Shown one piece after another: positions 54,944 through 61,576 of a DNA stretch of 64,000 bases. The DNA is from Rhodoferax sp. (lineage in GTDB: Bacteria > Pseudomonadota > Gammaproteobacteria > Burkholderiales > Burkholderiaceae_C). The stretch lies in assembly GCF_023700745.1 (NCBI RefSeq), contig NZ_JAMPYG010000013.1, forward strand, positions 31,360 to 95,359, given 5' to 3'. Within the stretch, counting starts at the first letter, position 1. Each line of letters opens with the position of its first letter. A program made the translations under genes and the position numbers. The notes under the pieces are model-generated. The model ran no database searches. It was not told where the DNA came from and saw nothing but the letters and a program-made list of their open reading frames with translations.

Positions 54944-54949
54944 TATAAT
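54944..54949 (+). promoter_or_regulatory. -10 box of the tRNA-Asn promoter
   Basis: A perfect TATAAT ends 11 bases before the tRNA 5' end. A good -35 at the usual distance is not obvious. Confidence 0.55.
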
Positions 54950-54960
54950 TCAGGGCTTGT

Positions 54961-55036
54961 TCCTCGATAGCTCAGTTGGTAGAGCGCCGGACTGTTAATC
55001 CGTAGGTCCCTGGTTCGAGCCCAGGTCGAGGAGCCA
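54961..55036 (+). tRNA. tRNA-Asn (anticodon GTT)
   Basis: A 76-nt cloverleaf with encoded CCA. Acceptor arms TCCTCGA and TCGAGGA pair perfectly. The D arm is GCTC/GAGC, the anticodon arm CCGGA with loop CTGTTAA (anticodon GTT), and the T arm CCTGG-TTCGAGC-CCAGG. Its last 45 bases are the attachment site of the adjacent element, and the gene remains intact. Confidence 0.97.
54992..55036 (+). repeat. attL, 45-bp direct repeat (3' part of tRNA-Asn)
   Basis: Bases from CTGTTAATCC to GAGGAGCCA are identical to 61373–61417. They run from the anticodon loop to the CCA end of tRNA-Asn, the standard target of tyrosine integrases. Identity stops exactly at both ends: the base before is A here and C at attR, and the base after is T here and A at attR. 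Confidence 0.93.
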
Positions 55037-55044
55037 TAAAAAAC

Positions 55045-55072
55045 AAAGGCTTGCACGAAAGTGCAGGCCTTT
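55045..55072. terminator. terminator supplied by the element between tRNA-Asn and integrase
   Basis: AAAGGCTTGCAC and GTGCAGGCCTTT pair over 12 positions (one G–U) around a GAAA tetraloop. AAA and TTT flanks allow function on both strands. It can end both the tRNA transcript and the integrase transcript. Confidence 0.75.
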
Positions 55073-55079
55073 CGTCTTT

Positions 55080-56129
55080 CTAAGCGTGACGAAAACGTGA
55101 CAAATCCAGCACGTTGCGCCCTTCCCCTCTATTGCGCTCAATTCGAGACGCTGCAGACAACAGGTTTTCCGTCGAAAACTTGGCATACCGATCCACCATG
55201 ATCCGCGACTTCCAGCCGCCAAGGTCTTTGAGTTCATCACAAGACGTCCCCGCCTGGCGATGCCACGATGCCCAGGTATGGCGCAGATCGTGAAACCGAA
55301 AGTCCTTGATGCCAGCAGCCGCTAACGCGGTATGCCATGCAGTGTTGGTAACTTGCCAGCGTATCGGTTTACCTTCGTAGGTAAAACAATGCGTCAGGCT
55401 TTTGCCAATCTGCTCCCTCAATACTTCAATCGCATCTTCATTTAACGCCACTCCCCGCGGCGTTCCATTCTTGGTGTGGTTTAACCAGGCAGTCTTTCGA
55501 TCCAGGTCCACCCGCTTCCACTCCAAGCCCGTGATCTCGGAGGCGCGGCAGCCTGTTGCCAGGGCATACCGTACCAGGGCCGCTAAGTGAGGAGGACAGA
55601 CACGGATCAACCGTTCTGCTTCTTCCTTCAACAACCAGCGATCCCGCTCGACTTCACCGGACAACATGCGAATTTTCGGAAAGGTATCGATCCACTGCCA
55701 TTCATCACGCGCCATTCTCAGCAGGGCACGCAGTGTCGACAGCGTTCGATTCACCGTGGCAGGTTTGTTGCCGCGCTTGGTCTCGCCCTGGACGATGGAC
55801 CAGATGACATCCCCATTGATCTGGTTCAGCATCATCGACCCCAGGTAGGGATCAAGAAAGCGGCATATCCGCTGCACATCCGAAAAACTTCTCAAGTTCC
55901 GTTTCAGTTCGAGATACCGAACCACAGCTTCTTGCCAACTGCGTTGGGGTTTGATGCCAAAGTGGGTTTCGCGGTACGCATCCAGCCTGAGTTTGGCTAG
56001 ATAGGCAGCGGCATCCTCTTTGATTTCAGTCCCAGCGCTTTGGCGTACTCTTTTGCCGTTGGGGAGCGTTGCACAAATCCACCAGTTGCCGGAATCGGGC
56101 CGCTTGTAGATTCCTTCATTTCGGGCCAT
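55080..56129 (-). CDS. site-specific tyrosine recombinase (integrase)
   Basis: A 349-aa phage-type integrase. The N-terminal arm-binding-like segment NEGIYKRPDSGNWWICATLP precedes a SAM-like core-binding domain (about 60–150). The catalytic residues are visible: Arg in ATGCRASEITGLEW, Lys near WLNHTKNGTPRGV, His-x-x-Arg in FHDLRHTWASWHRQAG, the Trp/His position in LGGWKSRIMVDRYAKF and the nucleophilic Tyr in the same block. It points toward tRNA-Asn, 43 bases from it, so it is the enzyme that recombines the 45-bp att sites. The start overlaps the upstream HTH gene by 133 bases. Confidence 0.94.
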   Translation of the reverse strand: MARNEGIYKRPDSGNWWICATLPNGKRVRQSAGTEIKEDAAAYLAKLRLDAYRETHFGIKPQRSWQEAVVRYLELKRNLRSFSDVQRICRFLDPYLGSMMLNQINGDVIWSIVQGETKRGNKPATVNRTLSTLRALLRMARDEWQWIDTFPKIRMLSGEVERDRWLLKEEAERLIRVCPPHLAALVRYALATGCRASEITGLEWKRVDLDRKTAWLNHTKNGTPRGVALNEDAIEVLREQIGKSLTHCFTYEGKPIRWQVTNTAWHTALAAAGIKDFRFHDLRHTWASWHRQAGTSCDELKDLGGWKSRIMVDRYAKFSTENLLSAASRIERNRGEGRNVLDLSRFRHA

Positions 56130-56338
56130 AAATTCTCCTTTCCGGCCCGCCTTCGCTCCCCCTTATGTTCGTCGAGCCAGGCATCCAAGTCAAGACGGTC
56201 ATAGACACAGCGCCGACCCAGGCGAACATGGGGCACTTCCAACTGAGCCAGGAGGGTGACTCCGATCCCCAGGTAGATGGCCGCTTGTTCTTTGGACAGA
56301 CAACGCACAGGGGGCAAAGGCAGGCTGAGATCTTCCAT
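55997..56338 (-). CDS. helix-turn-helix (excisionase/AlpA-like) protein
   Basis: A 113-aa small DNA-binding protein. Residues about 13–55 form a MerR/AlpA-type helix-turn-helix: LSKEQAAIYLGIGVTLLAQL, then VRLGRRCVYDRLDLDAWLDE. The C-terminal half is Lys/Pro/Gly-rich. Its last 133 bases overlap the integrase start in another frame, implying coupled translation. By position and fold it probably directs excision or controls the integrase; not proven. Confidence 0.75.
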   Translation of the reverse strand: MEDLSLPLPPVRCLSKEQAAIYLGIGVTLLAQLEVPHVRLGRRCVYDRLDLDAWLDEHKGERRRAGKENLWPEMKESTSGPIPATGGFVQRSPTAKEYAKALGLKSKRMPLPI

Positions 56339-56350
56339 TGCTTGGTCCTG

Positions 56351-57706
56351 TTAGCCCCTGGAGGCACGGCGATAGGCATCCACGCCTTGATCCAGAAAAT
56401 CCTGTTTCAAGTTGTCGGGAAGGCCTGGAGAGTTGACGGCAGTGTTGAACTCCCGGCCCTTGACTGCCACCCGTTGCGCCAGGTATTCATCAAAGGTGAG
56501 TTCTTTCCTGGACGCGACCAGCGAATAGTGCTCATAAAGTTTGGCCAGGATTTGATCAATAGCCTCGGCCCGGTTGTCGATCTTGTGCATGGCCATGTAC
56601 GAGGTCAACGCGCCCAGGACCACCGTGATCAAACGAATCTCTGTCGGGGTGCGGGTATTGTTGTACTTGTCCAAGGGGACTCCTGGTGGCCCTTCCCAAT
56701 CGACGGAGGCCAGCGATGACCATAAGTGATGCGTTGGCCAACGTGAACGCGTGCTGTCGGCCTCGTTGGGAATGGTCAGGCGAAGCCATTCGGTTGTGGC
56801 ATAACGCCAAAGGCTGTTCTGGCTGTCTAGAACGCTGTCCAGAGAGCCCAAACCGCGTTCCTTGAGGAAATCCCGCTTGAACTCGAATTCGAGCCGCCAG
56901 ACGTCTTCTCCAGGCTTCCAGCCCATGGGGAGCCAAAGGTCCATGGCCCATGTCTTGCCACTGTGAATGATTTCGGCAATCTTGTTGTACAGACGACAAC
57001 CAATGACACCGCCCATGCCGATGGTCCAGCCAGTGAACTGTTGGTCTTTGGCGTAATTGTGAATTTCCATGGCACGGGTCACCCAGGCAGAACGGTGCCA
57101 GGAGTCCATCACCACCGGCGTGCTGAAATCGGCAGCCAGGTCGATCCGGCTTACGGTGTTATGACCTTCCAGGTCTCCCAATTCCAGGAGCAGCGCATGG
57201 AGCTCCTCTTGGATGTTCCTGGGGGTCTTGTGGGCCAGGTAGTGGGCCGACACCTGGACGTAGGCCATGGGCAGCTTCTTGCCTGGTCTGGAGAGCTGTA
57301 TCCGGTAGGCGTTATCCACCAGGACAAAGGGAAACAATCCGGCCCCCCGATCCTTGACCTCGAAGATGTGGGAGCCAATCGGGTATTGGGCACTGGCTAA
57401 CTGTTCCAGGTTCTCAGATTGGGCATTGATCTTGAGCTTTTGCAGGGCTGAGAACGAAGCATCATTGAGTTCACCAGGGAAGGACAGGTACAGACTGTCA
57501 ACAGCCAGGCGCAGCAGCTTGAAACCATCTGGTAATGCTGTATTGCTGTTATGGGGTGCTGTGTTACTAGGCGGCGCACCCGAAATACCTTCCGGCCTGG
57601 ATTCGCAGAGCGCCGCTGGCGCGTCGCGCAGCGAATCCCGGTCGGTTGGCTTGGGGTCGTTAACACCGCCAGCAACGCGGCTAGCTGGAGAGCTTTTGGA
57701 AGACAT
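56351..57706 (-). CDS. replication initiation protein (Rep_trans / RstA-like)
   Basis: A 451-aa protein. The start at 57706 (MSSKSSPASRV) is the most likely of three nearby ATGs; ribosome sites are weak. After a Ser/Pro-rich N-terminus, the conserved rolling-circle initiator blocks appear: NTVSRIDLAADFSTPVV, IGCRLYNKIAEIIHSGKTWA with the candidate nucleophilic Tyr, and DVWRLEFEFKRDFLKERGLG. This pattern is seen in filamentous-phage and Gram-positive plasmid initiators (PF02486-like). It should nick a double-strand origin in or near its own gene. It lies 12 bases upstream of the HTH gene. Confidence 0.7.
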   Translation of the reverse strand: MSSKSSPASRVAGGVNDPKPTDRDSLRDAPAALCESRPEGISGAPPSNTAPHNSNTALPDGFKLLRLAVDSLYLSFPGELNDASFSALQKLKINAQSENLEQLASAQYPIGSHIFEVKDRGAGLFPFVLVDNAYRIQLSRPGKKLPMAYVQVSAHYLAHKTPRNIQEELHALLLELGDLEGHNTVSRIDLAADFSTPVVMDSWHRSAWVTRAMEIHNYAKDQQFTGWTIGMGGVIGCRLYNKIAEIIHSGKTWAMDLWLPMGWKPGEDVWRLEFEFKRDFLKERGLGSLDSVLDSQNSLWRYATTEWLRLTIPNEADSTRSRWPTHHLWSSLASVDWEGPPGVPLDKYNNTRTPTEIRLITVVLGALTSYMAMHKIDNRAEAIDQILAKLYEHYSLVASRKELTFDEYLAQRVAVKGREFNTAVNSPGLPDNLKQDFLDQGVDAYRRASRG

Positions 57707-57809
57707 ACAAACTTCTTTCATCCATACCAGCATGTCGAATTGACTACCTGGGCTGGATACCGAAGTTATGCATGTCGGCCCTTTTGGGCCACCATCTCAA
57801 ATCGCGATT

Positions 57810-58613
57810 TCAGATGGTTGGCAGCTTCCGCGACCACTGGTAGTGGGCACGGATGTTCTTGCGGGCATTGGGCTGGTTTTTGGGATAGACGCCGAGCTTG
57901 TCCACAATGAGCGCTTCCAATTCAGCCTCGGGAATGTCTTTGATGCCAATTTCGCGCAGGATGAGCATGGCGTACCGCAACAGATCGAGCCCGGCCTGTT
58001 GCTTGTTCCCAGGGCCAGCCAGGGCGCTGCGCAAGTTCTTGAAGAAGGCTTTGTTATCCCTGATCTGAGCACGGGCAATCAACGTCATGGCTGTGGGACA
58101 ACCGATGACAGCGCGATCCATTCGGATGGCCTTCAACAGTGAATCCTGGTTGTTGTTTTCGCGCACGTCCTGGAGTAGGCTAGAAATGCTGCGGCCATAG
58201 GTTGCCATACTTTGAATGGTACGGCCCAGGGAGTACACCAGAACCATAACAACCTCTTTGTCGAACTCTGGATGATGCGGCTTATCTTCGACATCATCCC
58301 GTTTTCTGATCAGTTCCAGGACCGCTTCCTGGGGATCATGGGAGGTCGCCATGTCATGAACTTCCTCGTGCCGATTCAGGGCAACAGTTACCAGGCTCAA
58401 GTGATCAATGAATGACAATTCGTACACATTGCTGTAAAGGCCATAGTCCCCAGGCATGACGCTGTCGAATTTTGCAGCGGGGGTACTTGCGAGGTGAGCA
58501 TTCATGCCACGCAACATCGACAACAGTTCGGGCAGGAATTGCAGCAACTCGTGAAACTGATCGGCGGTGAGTTTTCCGTATTCTTTTTCCATTTGCTGGG
58601 GAGGATAGCGCAC
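57810..58613 (-). CDS. unrecognised 267-aa protein of the element
   Basis: I do not recognise this protein. GTG at 58613 is used because GGGAG lies 11 bases upstream and the preceding codon is a stop; an ATG at 58592 is the alternative. The protein looks mostly helical, with no signal peptide or membrane helix. Notable stretches are EYGKLTADQFHELLQFLPEL, DKEVVMVLVYSLGRTIQS, RMDRAVIGCPTAMTLIARAQ and the basic tail NQPNARKNIRAHYQWSRKLP. It is divergent from the SIR2 gene across 110 bases and 104 bases upstream of the rep gene. A replication or control role for the element, or a partner of the SIR2 protein, are both possible. Confidence 0.6.
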   Translation of the reverse strand: MRYPPQQMEKEYGKLTADQFHELLQFLPELLSMLRGMNAHLASTPAAKFDSVMPGDYGLYSNVYELSFIDHLSLVTVALNRHEEVHDMATSHDPQEAVLELIRKRDDVEDKPHHPEFDKEVVMVLVYSLGRTIQSMATYGRSISSLLQDVRENNNQDSLLKAIRMDRAVIGCPTAMTLIARAQIRDNKAFFKNLRSALAGPGNKQQAGLDLLRYAMLILREIGIKDIPEAELEALIVDKLGVYPKNQPNARKNIRAHYQWSRKLPTI

Positions 58614-58723
58614 TCACACACGAACTCCCTTCGCCAGCGGTTTGTGCCTCTAGAATCAAAATAATGGGCATGGCAATACTGTTTCACGCAAAATGACGTT
58701 CAACAACAATTAAACGGGAGGGA

Positions 58724-61297
58724 ATGATGAAATTGGCCGAAGCCCTACAGGCGTTCTTTCTGACGGCAAAGAATCCTGTACTGTTTGCTGGTGCAGGTGT
58801 TTCTATGAGGGTTGGGCTACCAAGTTGGCCCAAGTTATTGAAAGACATTGCCAACCAAATAAGAGATGATGATCCCCTTGCTGCTGCCCACATTGATCAA
58901 GCCGTCGCATCTAATCAACTACTGTACGCAGCGACTATTTTTGATGCGAATCCGGCGCTTACCCCCGTTGCAAAACGAAAGATTTTGCGAAAATTACTAA
59001 GCCAGGAAAATGTAGATCGCTTGCGCTCATTGGCAAGCCTACCGGTCAGCGCGATCGCAACGACGAATTTTGATCGTACTTTGTCTAATGCCTATGCAGC
59101 CGCACTTGGAAAATCAGCAATCGAATATCACTATGGATCCGCAGAGTTCATCTCAACGACTTTGGAACAGGAATTTTTTATAAGTCGCATTCATGGCCGT
59201 ATAGAGGGTCAGGAACCAATAGTATTCACGGATTCACAATACCAACATGCTTTGGTAGATCCTCATTATCTAGATGTAATTCGGTACCTATTCACACAAC
59301 GAACTTTGTTGATCGTCGGATTTTCGTTCTTGGACCCTGCGCTTCAAGCAGTCCTGTCCGCTGTCGAAAAAATGTATGGTGGACGAAGTATGGGGGAGCA
59401 TCTTGCACTGTTACCAGAGGATGCCGATGATTCCTTCGTCTCAAAGCTGGCACGATACAACATACGCAAGATAACTTATTCCCATGCTGACAATCACGCA
59501 GAGTTGTGGCAGGCAATCGATGAATTCGTGTCATCAAAGAACGGCACAAAATCGCCAAGCAAAGAGCTGAGTCCACCAACAGTACAAATGGTGGGACCAC
59601 TTGATCCTATGAAGCGATTTTTGGCTGCCACCTTTGCCAGATTGGATCTTCGACAGGATGCAGAAACTCTACGAAACGTCACTTTCGAAGGAGTCATTCT
59701 TGGAACAATTATTGATGAGGAAAAGGGAATCTCACTGGAAGAACTACATGGAAGACTTAATTCCCACTTTGGATTGGACCGGCAAACCACCAACGAAATT
59801 CTAAAGAGCGCACTTGAAAAGTTGCGTGGAGAAAAACTAGTCACCCGACAGAAACAACCAAATCGAGGCGATGTATTTTTCAAATCGGATGAAGTCGTCG
59901 TCAACCCACTTCAAGTTGCAACAGAATCCCTAGGTCGGGCCGTTGTAGATCGAATTAAGGTTATGTTTGGCGTCGGGTCCACTTCGGACATGAGGACAGG
60001 CATTGCGAACACTATTCAAGGATTAATTGAAAGTCGTGGATGGGACCTAGGTGCAGCGTTCATACACAATTCGACGCCACCAGACATCGATATTGAACAT
60101 CATGTTCGAGACGGGTGCCGTCTGTTGACGCAAGCGCAGTTGAACCACATTACCTCTGCGATGAAACACCTTCTTGTTTCTCCGACACCGGCCGAAGCCA
60201 AGTTACTGGCAGAAATTGGGAGAGTCAGCTTTTCAATTGCGCTAATTTTCGCCGCTCCAAGGACCGCTATAAGTCATGGCTCATTACTTCCAGAACGTGT
60301 CTACTTAGACGCGAGTGTCCTCCTTCCAGCCCTGGTTCCTGGTCATAAATTTCACGACCTATATCAGTCGACCATCCGTGCATTGCACAAGATTTCGCGC
60401 AAAGTGGGAAGGACGTTTTCAGTACTTGTTTATGACGGCTACCTGAACGAGGTGGTCAGCCATCGCCGGCGGGCGGTTTCAGAATACGAAATGGAAGGAG
60501 AAGGATTTAATGACTTCGCGATCCGTCTAGCGACGTTGGATGGGCCTCAGAATATGAACGTTTACATAGGTGCATTTGCACAGCACCTATTGTCAGAGCC
60601 AACACTTGACTTCTCTGAATTTCTTGCACGTTATGCGCCCTATAGGACAGAAAATGAGCTTGAGCAGTACATCAAGAAACTCAACATCCTAACTCTTAAA
60701 AAGAACGAAATCATTGGCGACGGGTATAGCGAGATTTCGTTCGAATTGACAAAAGCATACGCTCAAGATGGTGATCGGATAAAGAACCCAACCCTGATCG
60801 AACACGATGCCGTTCAGCTTTCGGCACTTGAAAGGGAGGCCAGTAAAGGACTCCGGTCGATTTGGGTAACGGCGGATAAAAAGCTGAAGCAAAAACTTGT
60901 AGCTGCACGATTTGACGCAATAGCAGATCAAATGATTAGTCATTTCGGTCTGGCAGAACTTGTAGACTTTGTGTCCGATTACGAGCCATCATACTTTGGA
61001 GCCGTAGGTCTACTGTGGGGAGTAGCCCCATCTGACGAGACATCTCGTGTACGAGAATTCTTAGTTAACAAAGCCTTGCAATCATATGATGAAGCGTATG
61101 CAATGGAAATGCAGGAGCTTGTTGGCGATATCTCACAAGCCTATCAGCGAGAGGCAGAACGACAAGGCATCTCACTAGACTCGAAAAACCCAAGTAGCAG
61201 AGTAAAGGCGCTTCACATTTTAGGTGGCTTCGAAAACGATTTTTTTGAGGCCCTTCGCAAAAAGATCGAATTGCGAGAGCGACAGGGATCAGCGTGA
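58724..61297 (+). CDS. SIR2 NADase-like / winged-helix / PIN-like nuclease fusion, putative defence protein
   Basis: An 857-aa protein. GGGAGGG lies just before tandem ATGs at 58724 and 58727; the second has better spacing. The SIR2 domain (about 15–280) has GAGVS (23–27), TTNFD with N115, the catalytic-type His157 in ISRIHGR, and LLIVGFSFLDPAL (195–207). Residues about 300–400 look like a winged helix (ISLEELHGRLNSHFGL). The C-terminal region about 520–740 matches a PIN nuclease pattern: D529 in VYLDASVLLPAL, E576 in YLNEVVSH, D695 in EHDAVQLSAL and D718 in WVTADKKL. SIR2 domains in phage defence destroy NAD+, and PIN domains cut RNA. The combination suggests abortive infection. It is the most AT-rich gene here. 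Confidence 0.75.
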   Translation: MMKLAEALQAFFLTAKNPVLFAGAGVSMRVGLPSWPKLLKDIANQIRDDDPLAAAHIDQAVASNQLLYAATIFDANPALTPVAKRKILRKLLSQENVDRLRSLASLPVSAIATTNFDRTLSNAYAAALGKSAIEYHYGSAEFISTTLEQEFFISRIHGRIEGQEPIVFTDSQYQHALVDPHYLDVIRYLFTQRTLLIVGFSFLDPALQAVLSAVEKMYGGRSMGEHLALLPEDADDSFVSKLARYNIRKITYSHADNHAELWQAIDEFVSSKNGTKSPSKELSPPTVQMVGPLDPMKRFLAATFARLDLRQDAETLRNVTFEGVILGTIIDEEKGISLEELHGRLNSHFGLDRQTTNEILKSALEKLRGEKLVTRQKQPNRGDVFFKSDEVVVNPLQVATESLGRAVVDRIKVMFGVGSTSDMRTGIANTIQGLIESRGWDLGAAFIHNSTPPDIDIEHHVRDGCRLLTQAQLNHITSAMKHLLVSPTPAEAKLLAEIGRVSFSIALIFAAPRTAISHGSLLPERVYLDASVLLPALVPGHKFHDLYQSTIRALHKISRKVGRTFSVLVYDGYLNEVVSHRRRAVSEYEMEGEGFNDFAIRLATLDGPQNMNVYIGAFAQHLLSEPTLDFSEFLARYAPYRTENELEQYIKKLNILTLKKNEIIGDGYSEISFELTKAYAQDGDRIKNPTLIEHDAVQLSALEREASKGLRSIWVTADKKLKQKLVAARFDAIADQMISHFGLAELVDFVSDYEPSYFGAVGLLWGVAPSDETSRVREFLVNKALQSYDEAYAMEMQELVGDISQAYQREAERQGISLDSKNPSSRVKALHILGGFENDFFEALRKKIELRERQGSA

Positions 61298-61372
61298 CAA
61301 TCTTGACGATTCCCAACGAAACGTGACGAGCGAAGACGAGCCTAAATCATTGATAAATAAGGGTTTTATCCC

Positions 61373-61417
61373 CTGTTAATCCGTAGGTCCCTGGTTCGAG
61401 CCCAGGTCGAGGAGCCA
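61373..61417 (+). repeat. attR, 45-bp direct repeat
   Basis: An exact copy of bases 54992–55036, from the tRNA-Asn anticodon loop to CCA. It lacks the 5' half of a tRNA, so it is not a tRNA gene. It marks the right end of the element, 76 bases after the SIR2 stop. Confidence 0.93.
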
Positions 61418-61432
61418 ATTAGATGCAGAGAT

Positions 61433-61461
61433 GGGCACTCCCGCAGTGCCCTTTTCTTTTT
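61433..61461 (+). terminator. original tRNA-Asn terminator, displaced by the element
   Basis: GGGCACT, loop CCCGC and AGTGCCC are followed by TTTTCTTTTT. It lies 16 bases after the attR copy of the tRNA 3' end, where the terminator of the uninterrupted tRNA gene would be expected. Confidence 0.8.
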
Positions 61462-61523
61462 GTGCCGCCGCAGCCAGCAAAGCCGCCTTCTTGCCGCGCA
61501 TCACCACCCGTTTTCCGTCAAAG

Positions 61524-61549
61524 GTAAGCGCGCAGCGAACCCATCTTGA
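61524..61549. repeat. IS66 left terminal inverted repeat
   Basis: This starts GTAAGCG and continues to CATCTTGA, pairing with the right end at 63975–64000. Confidence 0.8.
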
Positions 61550-61576
61550 CCACAGGGCAGCGACTGTGGCTGAGAA

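Larger units (their letters stand above)
54992..61417. mobile_element. tRNA-Asn integrative element carrying SIR2–PIN gene
   Basis: Two perfect 45-bp repeats bound a module with, from the tRNA side, integrase, HTH protein, replication initiator and an unknown gene (all minus), then the SIR2–PIN gene (plus). The excised circle would be 6381 bp. No capsid, terminase, relaxase or conjugation gene is present, so it is a small self-excising element that may depend on a helper phage or plasmid to move. Base composition is visibly more AT-rich than the flanks, most strongly in the SIR2 gene. Confidence 0.88.

Noticed and set aside
54995..55240. Minus-strand open frame ending LLDLGSNQGPTD
   Set aside because: The ending is the reverse complement of the tRNA-Asn 3' half, a frequent false prediction; the rest is antisense or out of frame to the integrase.
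61373..61417. Second tRNA-Asn gene
   Set aside because: Only the 3' 45 bases are present; the acceptor 5' strand and D arm are missing. It is the attR duplicate.
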